Assembly: GCA_015231375.1 (NCBI GenBank)
Contig: JADGBT010000001.1
Coordinates: forward strand, 62,001 to 126,000
Reading direction: 5' to 3'
Source of the DNA: Magnetococcales bacterium
GTDB lineage: Bacteria; Pseudomonadota; Magnetococcia; Magnetococcales; Magnetaquicoccaceae
DNA length: 64,000 bases
How positions within the stretch are numbered: position 1 is the first letter of the stretch; each line of letters starts with the position of its first letter. The translations under genes were made by a program, and so were the position numbers. Shown here in pieces: positions 17,661 through 26,554 of this stretch. The notes beneath the pieces are model-generated. The model was not told the origin of the DNA, searched no databases, and saw nothing but the letters and a program-made list of their open reading frames with translations.

Positions 17661-20213
17661 ATGTTCTGGTGGCGGTTTTTCGGTATTTCCGTATTGAGTT
17701 TGGCGGTCGGCGGCACAACGGCCTGGGCCGATTCCGGTAAACTGGACGCGGGTCTCTCCTCCAGGCTGAGCGCTCACAACCTGCAATCGGCGCAAGCGGG
17801 CACTCATCCCCTGCGCGCGGGTGAGGAGAAGGGGGCTCTGGTCGCTGCCACGGTGCAATTTTCCGGAAACGGTCTGGCCGCCATGCGCGCTTTGGATGTG
17901 GTGGTTCGTTCCGTGCTGGGCAACGTGGCCACGGTGTTGATTCCCATCAACCGGTTGGCGCAGGTGGCGGCGCTTCCGGAGGTGTCGCGTCTGGAAACGC
18001 CCAGTCGTCCGGTTGCCCGTCTTCACAAGAGCGCGCCTTTCGTCAAGGTGGATCCATTGCGCACCGGTTCGCTGGCGCAGGGGTGGGGCGGAAACACCGG
18101 CAAGGATGTGCTGGTGGGGATCATTGATTCGGGCATTGACATCAATCATGGTGACTTTCGCGATGCGAGCGGCAAAACCCGCATCGTGCGGCTGTGGAAT
18201 CAGCGGAGTGTCACCGGAGCCACCCCGCCGACGGGCGCGGATGGCGCGGCGCTTTATGGCGCGGAGTGTGACACGGCGGCGATCAATGCGGTGCTGGATA
18301 CCACTCCGAGCGGGACTGGTGTCTGCAATCCGGATGACAACAACAACCACGGTACCCATGTGGCCGGCATCGCGGCGGGCAACGGCGGGGGCACAGGCAA
18401 CGAAAAGGCGGCGGGACGGTTTGTCGGCATGGCGCCTGAGGCGGGTCTGTTGGTGGCCAACCCTCTGGACAAGGCGGTTGCGGTCAACGGAGATCCGGTG
18501 CTCGACGCCATCTCCTGGATGACGCGGGTGGCCAAACAGCTCAACAAGCCGCTGGTGATCAATCTGAGTCTGGGGTCTTATTTCGGCAGCCGGGACGGCA
18601 CGGGCGGTTTCCAGAAGGGCATCGATCAGGTTTCCGGAGCGGGGGTGATCGTCGTCGCGGCAGCGGGCAACGAAGGCAACGCCCCGATCCGCGCGGAACT
18701 CTCCCCCATGACCCAGGAGCAGATTGTGGGCGTCACCTTTTCCATTCCGGAGGGGCGCACCGAGGAGAATCTGGAGTTCTGGAGCAACGGGGACAATCAG
18801 TATGCGGTGCAACTGGTGTGTCCGAACGCCACCACCACCGATTATATCACCGCAGGCAACACGCTGGTTGACTTCGAGGCCGCCGGTTGCGGCAAGATCA
18901 GTGTCACGTCGTCCGCGCCCAGTTCTGCCAACGGGGACCGTCAGTATCTGATCACGTTGGGCAGTGGCACCCAGGCGTTGGCGAGCGGCAACTGGACCCT
19001 CAACATTCGCGCGGATGCGGTGCCGGTGGCCAACGAGAAGCTCGGCGTCATCTGCGGGGAAACGGAATCCGGCGCGGTGTTCACCGGCACCTACAAGACT
19101 GCGGTCACCAAAGAGATTCTCACCGATTCGGCCAGCGCGCGCCGGGCCATCGCCGTGGCGGCCCTGAACACCAATTATGTCTGGAACACGGCTTCCGGGG
19201 AGACCGACAAGAATGCCGACAATGGACCGTTGGGGGATGTGGGCGGGTTCAGCAGTCGCGGACCGCGTCGTGTGTGCAGCGCCAACGCCAAATATATCGA
19301 TGTCAGCACCCTTGCGGGTCAGCAGAACGCCGACGAATGCAAAAAACCGGTCATGAAACCGGACCTGACCGCTCCGGGTTCTTATATTATGTCCAGCCTG
19401 TCCAAGGCGGCCACGGCGGCTGCGACCGCCTCCGACGTGGAGGCCGATGGGGTGCATGTGGCCTACATGGGAACCAGCATGGCCACTCCCCATGTGACGG
19501 GAGTCGTGGCGTTGATGTTGCAGTCCAATCCGCAGTTGACGCCGGAGGAGGCGAAGCGCCATTTTTTTACCACGCTCCAGAGCAATGGGTATACCCAGGC
19601 GGCGAATTTGCCTGTTTACACCGCCGGGGTCGAGCTGCCGGCCAACCCGAATGACGCCTGGGGCTATGGCGCCATGGATGCGGCCGCGTCGGTGCGGGCG
19701 GTGAGCGGTACCGCGAATGGCGTGTGTGGAACCGCCCACAATCAGGCGGTGGCAACGGCTCCCGCCACGGGTCTGTGCGTCACCGGCACCGCTTCCGTCG
19801 TGTCTGGCAGCGGTCCTTGGAGCTGGAGTTGCGCCGGGGTCAGCGGGGGGAGTTCGGCCACATGTTCTGCCAACCTCGCCAACGCCACCTCCAATGTCGG
19901 CACGTTGGATGTGGACAAGAGCAGCGTGACCGACGCTTCGGATGGGGTGTTGATTCTGAGACGGTTGAACCGGGCCTCTTCCATCGAGACCGGGGTGGTG
20001 CTTCCGGCCGGGCAGAACAATGCCTCGGTGATCGCCACCATCGACGGGGCCGGTCTGAAACTGGATGTGGACAAGAACGGCGTGGTGGATGCCACGGATG
20101 GGGTGTTGATCTTGCGGCGGTTGAATGGTGGTTCGACCATCGATACGGGGGTGGTGCTGCCTTCGGGGCAGACCAACAGCACGGCCATTGTCAACATCGA
20201 CGCGCTCAAATAG
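17661..20213 (+). CDS. Secreted subtilisin-like serine protease (S8) with C-terminal dockerin/EF-hand-like repeats
   Basis: The 850-residue exported protease has a signal peptide at residues 1-23 (FFGISVLSLAVGGTTAWA), then a propeptide-like region to about 115. The S8 triad is complete: Asp in GIIDSGIDINHGDF (about 156), His in NNNHGTHVAGIAAG (about 230) and Ser in MGTSMATPHVTGV (about 604). The His-Ser interval holds a large insert (about 340-500) that looks beta-rich. Residues about 690-740 form a Cys/Trp-rich unit (GVCGTAHN, GPWSWSCAG). The C-terminus has two copies of LDVDK...DGVLILRRLN, a dockerin/EF-hand-like Ca2+ loop repeat, which in other systems tethers enzymes to partners or the surface. 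No cohesin is present in the window. Confidence 0.93.
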   Translation: MFWWRFFGISVLSLAVGGTTAWADSGKLDAGLSSRLSAHNLQSAQAGTHPLRAGEEKGALVAATVQFSGNGLAAMRALDVVVRSVLGNVATVLIPINRLAQVAALPEVSRLETPSRPVARLHKSAPFVKVDPLRTGSLAQGWGGNTGKDVLVGIIDSGIDINHGDFRDASGKTRIVRLWNQRSVTGATPPTGADGAALYGAECDTAAINAVLDTTPSGTGVCNPDDNNNHGTHVAGIAAGNGGGTGNEKAAGRFVGMAPEAGLLVANPLDKAVAVNGDPVLDAISWMTRVAKQLNKPLVINLSLGSYFGSRDGTGGFQKGIDQVSGAGVIVVAAAGNEGNAPIRAELSPMTQEQIVGVTFSIPEGRTEENLEFWSNGDNQYAVQLVCPNATTTDYITAGNTLVDFEAAGCGKISVTSSAPSSANGDRQYLITLGSGTQALASGNWTLNIRADAVPVANEKLGVICGETESGAVFTGTYKTAVTKEILTDSASARRAIAVAALNTNYVWNTASGETDKNADNGPLGDVGGFSSRGPRRVCSANAKYIDVSTLAGQQNADECKKPVMKPDLTAPGSYIMSSLSKAATAAATASDVEADGVHVAYMGTSMATPHVTGVVALMLQSNPQLTPEEAKRHFFTTLQSNGYTQAANLPVYTAGVELPANPNDAWGYGAMDAAASVRAVSGTANGVCGTAHNQAVATAPATGLCVTGTASVVSGSGPWSWSCAGVSGGSSATCSANLANATSNVGTLDVDKSSVTDASDGVLILRRLNRASSIETGVVLPAGQNNASVIATIDGAGLKLDVDKNGVVDATDGVLILRRLNGGSTIDTGVVLPSGQTNSTAIVNIDALK

Positions 20214-20236
20214 TCCCGGATTGTTCTTGAATCGTG

Positions 20237-20272
20237 GCCGGGAGGCCTGGGATCGTCCCCCGGCCTCCCGGC
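20237..20272 (+). terminator. Possible terminator hairpin after the subtilase gene
   Basis: An 11-bp perfect GC-rich inverted repeat (20237-20247 with 20262-20272) has a 14-nt loop. No T-run follows, so it may act only as an mRNA-stabilising or Rho-assisted hairpin. Confidence 0.45.
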
Positions 20273-20339
20273 TGGTGATAGGGGAAAGGTCGGGGAATGG
20301 CCGGTCTGGAATGGCCGGTTTGGGAGTGACCGGCCTGGA

Positions 20340-21008
20340 ATGGGAATGATTGCCCTGATTTGTTTGTTGCCTTGGCTTGTTTATTGCTTCGTTGGGCTGT
20401 TGACGTTTGGGAATGTCGTGGAGTCATCATTATTTTTAGTCAACAGAGGAACCCAAGGCGGTTACACGGTATTGAACGTTGACACGCTTCTTTCCAATCC
20501 ATCCATCCACATGAGCGGACTTTACAATCTCGACGAGGGGGAGTATGCCGCCACCTTGTCCACCCTGGCCGAATGGGGGGATGCCAAGGCCCAGCACAAT
20601 CTCGCGGCCATGTATCTGGAAGGGGTGGAATTGCCCCTCGATTACGCCATGGCTCTGCATTGGCATCGTCAATCGGCCGGGCAGGGGTATGCGCCGGCTC
20701 AACACGATCTGGGCACCATGTATCTCGAAGGCTTGGGCGTGGAGCCGGATCCGGTCGCGGCGGCCCAGTGGTTTCTTGCCGCTGCCCGTCAGGGGGATGC
20801 CAAGGCGCAGAACAATCTGGGCATTTTGTATGCCACCGGCGACGGGGTGCCACGGGAGATGGTTCAGGCCCGTGCGTGGTTTCTGCTGGCCGCCCACGGG
20901 GGGCTGGTGGATGCCCTGGAAAATCTGCAACTTTCCGCCGAGGAGATGAGCCCCGAGGAGTTGTCCCGCGCCGAGGCTCTGGCTTCGGAGTGGTCGGAGG
21001 CCGCCTGA
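20340..21008 (+). CDS. Sel1-repeat protein with N-terminal membrane anchor or signal
   Basis: The 222-residue protein has an N-terminal hydrophobic segment (MIALICLLPWLVYCFVGLLTFG) and then at least three Sel1/TPR-like repeats of about 36 residues (about 80-190). The diagnostic pattern is AQHNLAAMYLEGVEL, AQHDLGTMYLEGLGV, AQNNLGILYATGDGV and ARAWFLLAAHGG. Sel1 repeats form a superhelical scaffold for protein contacts; the partner is unknown. ATG 20340 and ATG 20346 are both possible starts. A short GGAATGGCCGGT repeat precedes the gene, and a terminator hairpin follows. Confidence 0.83.
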   Translation: MGMIALICLLPWLVYCFVGLLTFGNVVESSLFLVNRGTQGGYTVLNVDTLLSNPSIHMSGLYNLDEGEYAATLSTLAEWGDAKAQHNLAAMYLEGVELPLDYAMALHWHRQSAGQGYAPAQHDLGTMYLEGLGVEPDPVAAAQWFLAAARQGDAKAQNNLGILYATGDGVPREMVQARAWFLLAAHGGLVDALENLQLSAEEMSPEELSRAEALASEWSEAA

Positions 21009-21113
21009 GCGCGGTTGACCTTTCGGACCGGTTGACCTTGCGGATGTGTGTTGGCGGTCACCGGACGGTGGTCATGGAAGCGGGTTGGATCGATGGGGTT
21101 GATCAAAAGCAAG

Positions 21114-21153
21114 AGGGTCCGGGGCCGCCAAGAGGAGGCTCCGGACCCTTTTT
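21114..21153 (+). terminator. Rho-independent terminator between convergent Sel1 and purN genes
   Basis: A 9-bp perfect stem (21114-21122 with 21141-21149) is extended by partial pairing in the loop and followed by TTTTT (21149-21153). It terminates the Sel1 transcript. It lies just past the purN stop on the other strand and may work in both directions. Confidence 0.8.
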
Positions 21154-21179
21154 CGTTTTCGGGATCGTTTTCGGGATCG

Positions 21180-21845
21180 TCACGGTTCGGGGGGGGGGAC
21201 GATCAAGGCGGCTTCCGGTTCTTCCCGGCCATTCAGGATGTGGACCCGTTGTCCTGAGATTTGCAGGCGTTTCTGGGCGAACAGGGAGACGGCCATGGGA
21301 TAGAGGCGGTGTTCTTGCGTGAGAATGCGGGCGGCCAGGGTCTGGGCGGTGTCGTGGTCGAGAATCGGGACAGCGGCCTGGGCCACGATGGGACCGGCGT
21401 CCACCTCCTCGGTGACGAAGTGGACCGTGGCCCCGGAAAAACGCGCCCCCGAGTCGATGGCCCGCTGTTGCACGTGCAGGCCGGGAAAGGCGGGCAGCAG
21501 GGCCGGATGGATGTTGAGCAGCCGTCCCTGAAAGGCGCGAATGAAACAGGGGGTCAGCACCCGCATGAATCCGGCCAGACAGACCAGTTCCACTCCGGCC
21601 GCGTTCAAGGCGGCGATCATGGCCTGTTCGAAGTGCTGGCGGTCCGGGAAGGCCCGATGGTGGATCACGCGGGTGGGAATGCCTGCCAGTCTGGCCCGTT
21701 CGAGTCCATAGGCTTCGGCCTGATTGCTGATCACCAGGGCGATGCGGGCCGGAACCGAGCCTTCCGCCATCCGGTCGATCAGGGCTTGAAGATTGCTGCC
21801 GCTGCCGGAAATCAGCACACCGACGGCCAGAAGGGGTTCAGCCAT
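21180..21845 (-). CDS. purN: Phosphoribosylglycinamide formyltransferase
   Basis: Transfers a formyl group from 10-formyl-THF to GAR, the third step of IMP synthesis. The 221-residue length is typical. Key motifs are present: LISGSGSNLQALID, VISNQAEAYGLERA, CLAGFMRVL, LLNIHPALLPAFPGLH (catalytic Asn/His) and GATVHFVTEEVDAGPIVAQ (catalytic Asp). The gene overlaps the end of purM by 8 nt, so the two are translationally coupled. Confidence 0.97.
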   Translation of the reverse strand: MAEPLLAVGVLISGSGSNLQALIDRMAEGSVPARIALVISNQAEAYGLERARLAGIPTRVIHHRAFPDRQHFEQAMIAALNAAGVELVCLAGFMRVLTPCFIRAFQGRLLNIHPALLPAFPGLHVQQRAIDSGARFSGATVHFVTEEVDAGPIVAQAAVPILDHDTAQTLAARILTQEHRLYPMAVSLFAQKRLQISGQRVHILNGREEPEAALIVPPPEP

Positions 21846-22932
21846 GGATGATCACCCGCGCCTCCTCCGGGTTGGTCCGGGCCACCACCGAACCGATGCG
21901 CCAGGCCTGTTCTCCGGAGGCTTTCAGGCTGTCCAGGGCCGCTGCGCATTCGTCTGCGGCCACCACCGCCACCATGCCCAGTCCACAATTGAAGGTGCGG
22001 TTCATTTCCGCCTCTTCGATGTTGCCCAATTGTTGCAGCAGATCGAAAATGGCTGGACGGGGCCAACTCTTTGCGTCCAGAATAACCGAGGCGCCATCCG
22101 GCAGAACCCGGGGGATGTTTTCGGTGAATCCGCCGCCGGTGATATGGACCAGCCCTTTGACCGTGACCTGTTTGGCCAGTTCCAGGACCGCTTTGACATA
22201 GATCCGGGTCGGGGTCAACAGCACCTCGCCGAGGGTTTTTTCTCCATCCGGGGTGGCGAAGGGGGCGTTGAGGCCGGGTCCGTGGGGTTCCATCACCAGA
22301 CGCCGGATCAGGGAGTAGCCGTTGGAGTGGGGACCGGAAGAGGCGATGCCGATCATCGCGTCGCCGGGGGCGATCCGGGAGCCGTCGATCAGCTTGGGCC
22401 GATCCACGATGCCGACCGCGAAGCCGGCCAGATCGTATTCGCCGGGGGGGTAGAAGGAGGGCATTTCAGCGGTTTCGCCGCCCACCAGGGCGCATCCCGC
22501 CTGACGGCATCCGGCGGCGATGCCTTGAATCACCGTGGCGGCCACTTCTGGATTCAAGGCGCCGGTTGCGAAATAATCGAGAAAGAAGAGCGGTTCGGCC
22601 CCTTGTACCACCAGATCGTTGACCGACATGGCCACCAGATCGATGCCGACGGTATCGTGGCGACCGGTCAGGAAGGCCAGTTTGAGTTTGGTGCCCACCC
22701 CGTCGGTGGACGACACCAGCAGCGGATCGGTGAAGTGTCGCCATTCGGGTCGGAACAGGGCGCCGAAGCCCCCCAGACCGCCGAGTACGCCGGGACGACG
22801 GGTGGAGGCCACCGCGTCACGGATCAGGTGGACCACCTGATTGCCCGCGTCGATATCGACGCCCGCATCGCGATAGGTGAGGGAAGGTCTGTCCCCTGGA
22901 GGGGTGGAGCCGGAGGTTTCGATGGCGGACAT
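21838..22932 (-). CDS. purM: Phosphoribosylformylglycinamidine cyclo-ligase (AIR synthetase)
   Basis: ATP-dependent ring closure of FGAM to AIR, the fifth step of purine synthesis. The 364 residues contain the family motifs YRDAGVDIDAGN, LLVSSTDGVGTKLKLA, IDLVAMSVNDLVVQGAEPLFFLDYFATG, ALVGGETAEMP, YDLAGFAVG and IASSGPHSNGYSLIRRL. The downstream purN overlaps it. It is divergent from the DUF2066 gene, with which it often neighbours in proteobacteria. Confidence 0.97.
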   Translation of the reverse strand: MSAIETSGSTPPGDRPSLTYRDAGVDIDAGNQVVHLIRDAVASTRRPGVLGGLGGFGALFRPEWRHFTDPLLVSSTDGVGTKLKLAFLTGRHDTVGIDLVAMSVNDLVVQGAEPLFFLDYFATGALNPEVAATVIQGIAAGCRQAGCALVGGETAEMPSFYPPGEYDLAGFAVGIVDRPKLIDGSRIAPGDAMIGIASSGPHSNGYSLIRRLVMEPHGPGLNAPFATPDGEKTLGEVLLTPTRIYVKAVLELAKQVTVKGLVHITGGGFTENIPRVLPDGASVILDAKSWPRPAIFDLLQQLGNIEEAEMNRTFNCGLGMVAVVAADECAAALDSLKASGEQAWRIGSVVARTNPEEARVIIHG

Positions 22933-22964
22933 GGGGCGGATGCATCCTTGGGTGCAAAGGGGGT

Positions 22965-22994
22965 TTGGTCTTTTCTTTACGGAAAGGGTACACT
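22965..22994 (+). promoter_or_regulatory. Candidate sigma70-type promoter of the DUF2066 gene
   Basis: TTGGTC (22965-22970), an 18-nt spacer and TACACT (22989-22994) lie 56 nt before the ATG, in the gap between divergent purM and the DUF2066 gene. The match is moderate. Confidence 0.3.
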
Positions 22995-23050
22995 AGACGG
23001 ACGAGATGTGGAATGATCGAAGCATTCAAAATGTGGGAGTCTGGTCAATC

Positions 23051-24649
23051 ATGAACAATTTTTCCGGTCTTGGCCATCGGTTTTCCGGTTGGTGGCTGAT
23101 CGCGTTGTGGATCGTGACCCTGATGCCGTGTCGTGTGGGGTGGTCTGCCGCCGCTGCGGAGAGCGGAAACCGCTCGATCTACGAGGTGGGCCATGTGGAG
23201 ATTTCCTTGCCGTTGGGCGGCAAGAACGTCGATGCCATGCAGGAGGCCGGCGTGGCCCAGGCCCAGCGCGAAGGCCTGCAACGGCTGTTCAAACGCATGC
23301 TCACCAGTCAGGAGCGCGAGGCCCGCAAGGCGTTTCTCGCCGGTTTGCTCAAGGAGTCCAAACGGTTGACCGAGCGGACCGTGGTGCGCAGCAAGAAACA
23401 GGTCGGCGACCGGCTCGACATGACGGTGGATCTGTTTTTCTCCCGCAAGGAGGTGAGCGCGGCCCTGGTCAAGGAGGGGATTCCCCACGGAGAGATGGCC
23501 TATCCCCCGGCGCTGCTGATCGCCCGTGAGGAGGCCACCGAAGGGCCTTCCACCTGGTTGTGGAAGACCCTGCCCACCGTGGCGCGGGAGCATGGCATCG
23601 TGTTGTTGCAGCCTTTGGGGGATGTGGAGGATTTCACCCATCTGAACTGGGACAAGGCCGCGAAGGGGGATGCGGAGGTGTTGAACTGGGCCTCCACCCG
23701 TTATGGCGCCTCGGACACCTGGGTGGTGAAGGCCGAATCCGCTCCGTTGACCGCCAGCAAGGGGGGTGCCCGGTTGCGGGTTTCGGGCACGCTGGTGGTC
23801 AGTCGCGCCAACAGCGCCCCGATCACCTTTCAGGCGCGCGAGGAAAAGAGCGGCGCCACCCCCGAAGAGATCGCCACCGCCTTGTATCCCCTGGTGGCGG
23901 GAAAACTGGTCCAGCAGGCGGTGGAACACTGGCTCGCCGGTCATGTGGTGCAGCCGGGCCTGAAACATCAACTGCGCTTGCGGGTGATCCACGAGGCCCA
24001 ACTGGCCCGGCTCACCGAGTTTCTCAACACCCTGAAGGCCATTCCAGGGGTCAAGGATCCGCAGGTGTTGCAGGCGACGGCGCGCGAGACCCATTTTTCC
24101 TTCGAGTATCAGGGACGTGATGACCTCTTGGAGCAGGCGTTGGCCAAACGGGTGGTCCACCAGGAAAAGAACGCGGAAGGCCTCACCTTCTGGTTGGTGA
24201 CTCCGCCCAAAACTCCGGCAGCGGCCTCCATCCCGCCCGCTCCGGTTGAGACGGCCCCGTCTGCGTCCTCTCAACCGGCTGCCAAGAGTCCTGCGCCGGT
24301 GGTTCCGGGGTCAACGGCCCCGTCTGCGCCCTCTCAACCGGCTGCCAAGAGTCCCGCGCCGGTGGTACCGGGGTCAACGGCCCCGTCTGCGCCCTCTCAA
24401 CCGGCTGCCAAGAGTCCCGCGCCGGTGGTACCGGGGTCTGCGGCCCCGTCTGCGCCCTCTCAACCGGCTGCCAAGAGTCCCGCGCCGGTGGTACCGGGGT
24501 CTGCGGCCCCGTCTGCGCCCTCTCAACCGGCTGCCAAGAGTCCTGCGCCGGTGGTTCCGGTCCAGCCCGCCGCCAAGCCCCCGACCCAGCCGGTTCCGTC
24601 GCCAGCGGCCCCGCTCCAACCGGCCAACCCTGCCAAGTCGTGGTTGTAG
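23051..24649 (+). CDS. DUF2066 family exported protein with Pro/Ala-rich repeat tail
   Basis: The 532-residue protein has an N-terminal signal or anchor (WWLIALWIVTLMPCRVGWSAAAAES) followed by a DUF2066 domain (about 45-390). DUF2066 genes commonly sit between purM and hda; the function is unknown. The last about 125 residues are low complexity: five near-identical 21-residue units built on APSAPSQPAAKSPAPVVPGS, encoded by a 63-bp tandem DNA repeat. The tail may span the periplasm or cell wall. ATG 23051 gives a standard signal peptide; ATG 23006 is an alternative start. Confidence 0.82.
   Translation: MNNFSGLGHRFSGWWLIALWIVTLMPCRVGWSAAAAESGNRSIYEVGHVEISLPLGGKNVDAMQEAGVAQAQREGLQRLFKRMLTSQEREARKAFLAGLLKESKRLTERTVVRSKKQVGDRLDMTVDLFFSRKEVSAALVKEGIPHGEMAYPPALLIAREEATEGPSTWLWKTLPTVAREHGIVLLQPLGDVEDFTHLNWDKAAKGDAEVLNWASTRYGASDTWVVKAESAPLTASKGGARLRVSGTLVVSRANSAPITFQAREEKSGATPEEIATALYPLVAGKLVQQAVEHWLAGHVVQPGLKHQLRLRVIHEAQLARLTEFLNTLKAIPGVKDPQVLQATARETHFSFEYQGRDDLLEQALAKRVVHQEKNAEGLTFWLVTPPKTPAAASIPPAPVETAPSASSQPAAKSPAPVVPGSTAPSAPSQPAAKSPAPVVPGSTAPSAPSQPAAKSPAPVVPGSAAPSAPSQPAAKSPAPVVPGSAAPSAPSQPAAKSPAPVVPVQPAAKPPTQPVPSPAAPLQPANPAKSWL
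24255..24560 (+). repeat. 63-bp in-frame tandem repeat, about five copies
   Basis: Units start at 24255, 24318, 24381, 24444 and 24507, with the last slightly short. The central copies are nearly identical, differing at only a few positions such as TTCC/TACC and CAAC/CTGC. The period is a multiple of three and encodes a 21-residue Pro/Ala/Ser unit, so copy-number change would keep the frame. Confidence 0.93.
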
Positions 24650-24678
24650 GGATGGGGGTCGAGCTGAAGGATGGCGCC

Positions 24679-25767
24679 ATGAAAAAGGAGATTCTGTTTG
24701 TCGCGGCTGGAACCCGTGGTGCCAAGCTGGTGGGCGGACGGTTTCAACCGTATGTGCCGATTCACGGTCGGACCAGCGTGGAACATGTGCTGGCTGCGGC
24801 CACCGAGGCTGAATCCGTTGACCGGATTTATGTCTGGGGGGATCGGGAGCGGTTGGAGACGCTGCTGCGCGAGGCGGTGGTCCAGGGCGCCCGGCGGGGC
24901 GTCGAGGTGACGGTGCTTCAGGAGAAGAGCAATTTTGTCGAGAGTTTTCTTTCCACGACCTTGTTGGCTCTGCATCAGCAGGCCGGGCATGGGGTGCAAC
25001 CCTGGATGGCCGGGGAGGGGTTGGAATCCCGTCATTGGGATCTGTGGCGCGAGTTCGGCCAGGATGAGCAGTTGGCGCAGATTCCGGTCAATCTGCTGGT
25101 GAGCGATACCCCGTTGATCCAACCGGCGGAGATCGATTGTCTGGTCGCGGGCAAGAGTCCCCACGCGGATCTGGTGCTGGGACGCACGGTCCGCTCGGCC
25201 ATCGACACGGTGACCGCACGCATCCCGGAACCGTTCTGTTACGATCGGGCGGTCAAGAACTATTACACCTATGGTTCCGGGGATCAGACCTGGGATTTGA
25301 TCGTCAACAATTTCATGGCGGGAAAACCGTTGCGGGTGCCCCGTTTGATCTGGAATCTGGCCGGGCACCTGTTCAACAACCGCACCATCATCGAGGGCGG
25401 ACGCTTCAACTTGAAGAAGATCAAGGACAACGTGGTGTTCGTGCAGTCCTTGTTCTCCAAGTTCCATCGGCAGGAGGCGGAAGGGGGGGCGGCTGCGAAG
25501 AAGAATTATTATCAGATGCTCAAGGCGTTTTCTTTTCTGATGCGCGCCTATTTCATCATCGTCAAGAACAAGGATGCCAACCGCAAATTCCGGGATCTGG
25601 CCATTCTGGAGGATCGGATCCGCACCTTGACCCGGTGTACCGTCACCTTGCTGATCAGCGACGCCTCCGGTCCGGCTTTGGATATCGACACCGAATATGA
25701 AATCGAATACATCGATCGCCATTTTGAAGCATTGCGGGCTTCAACGCCGCCCACGGTGCTGTTCTGA
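24679..25767 (+). CDS. Nucleotidyltransferase-like (MobA-like NTP-transferase fold) protein
   Basis: The 362-residue cytosolic protein begins EILFVAAGTRGAKLVGGR, resembling the NTP-binding loop of sugar-nucleotide and MobA-like transferases. VNLLVSDTPLIQPAEID could supply the metal-binding Asp. The C-terminal half (about 200-362) is helical and matches nothing I can name. The start is chosen for AAGGA about 8 nt upstream. It lies 29 nt after the DUF2066 gene and 27 nt before hda, in one operon. The substrate is unknown. Confidence 0.6.
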   Translation: MKKEILFVAAGTRGAKLVGGRFQPYVPIHGRTSVEHVLAAATEAESVDRIYVWGDRERLETLLREAVVQGARRGVEVTVLQEKSNFVESFLSTTLLALHQQAGHGVQPWMAGEGLESRHWDLWREFGQDEQLAQIPVNLLVSDTPLIQPAEIDCLVAGKSPHADLVLGRTVRSAIDTVTARIPEPFCYDRAVKNYYTYGSGDQTWDLIVNNFMAGKPLRVPRLIWNLAGHLFNNRTIIEGGRFNLKKIKDNVVFVQSLFSKFHRQEAEGGAAAKKNYYQMLKAFSFLMRAYFIIVKNKDANRKFRDLAILEDRIRTLTRCTVTLLISDASGPALDIDTEYEIEYIDRHFEALRASTPPTVLF

Positions 25768-25794
25768 CGGGATTGGAGAAGACAAGGTGGGCCG

Positions 25795-26523
25795 ATGAGT
25801 CACGGACAACAACTGCTGGAACTGGGACTGGATCCGGTTTTCACCTTTGACAACCTGATCGTTGGCGACTCCAACCGTCTGGCCTGCGCGGCGGTGCTCG
25901 GACTGATGGATGGAACGAGCGCCAGTCTGATTCTGACCGGCGGCGCCGGGTGTGGCAAGACCCATCTGCTGCATGCGGCTGTCGGTCGGCAGCGGCGTTT
26001 GCGGGGCGGGGATGGGGCGGCTTTTCTGGATCCCGAGGCATTGGCCCGGGCGTTGGAAGGGGGCGGAGAGGGGGCGTTGACCCGTTTTTTGGCCCGTTGG
26101 ACGGGGGATGTGCTGGTGGCGGTGGACAACCTGGAACGCCTGGACCACGAGTCGGCGGCGTTGCAGGAGGGATTGTTGTTTTTGTTCAATCATCTGCGTG
26201 AGAATGGAGGCCGTCTGCTCATCGCCTCCCGTCTCTCTCCCACCCATCTGGAGTGGCTGCGTCCGGATTTGCGTTCCCGGCTGTTGTGGGGATCGGTCAT
26301 GGAGATCGCGCCGCCGGATGATGTGGAACTGGAGGCCATTCTCACCAAACTGGCGGCGGATCGTCAGGTGCGATTGAGTCCCGAGCTGATCCGGTTTTTG
26401 TGCGTGCGTCTGCCCCGGCGGATTCCGGATCTGTCTGCGGCCCTGGAACGTCTGGACCGGGCCGGTCTGGAGCTGAAACGGCCTCTGACCGTGCCTTTGG
26501 CCAAGGAGATCCTGACGCTGTGA
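25795..26523 (+). CDS. hda: Hda-like DnaA-family regulatory ATPase
   Basis: The 242-residue AAA+ protein resembles the ATPase core of DnaA without its DNA-binding domain. It has DPVFTFDNLIVGDSNRLACAA, a Walker A LTGGAGCGKTHLLHA, a Walker B-like VLVAVDNLERLD, LLIASRLSPTHLEWLRPDLRSRLLWG (sensor/arginine region) and LPRRIPDLSAALERLD. Hda with the beta clamp stimulates hydrolysis of DnaA-bound ATP to stop re-initiation. The N-terminal QQLLELGLDP matches the QL-rich clamp-binding motif of Hda. Synteny (purM, DUF2066, hda) supports the call. Confidence 0.88.
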   Translation: MSHGQQLLELGLDPVFTFDNLIVGDSNRLACAAVLGLMDGTSASLILTGGAGCGKTHLLHAAVGRQRRLRGGDGAAFLDPEALARALEGGGEGALTRFLARWTGDVLVAVDNLERLDHESAALQEGLLFLFNHLRENGGRLLIASRLSPTHLEWLRPDLRSRLLWGSVMEIAPPDDVELEAILTKLAADRQVRLSPELIRFLCVRLPRRIPDLSAALERLDRAGLELKRPLTVPLAKEILTL

Positions 26524-26554
26524 CTCCTGATCGCGGTTGTTGCGGCGCGGGTGG

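Noticed and set aside
24255-24560. CRISPR-like array
   Set aside because: The repeats are contiguous without spacers, in frame, and inside a coding region.
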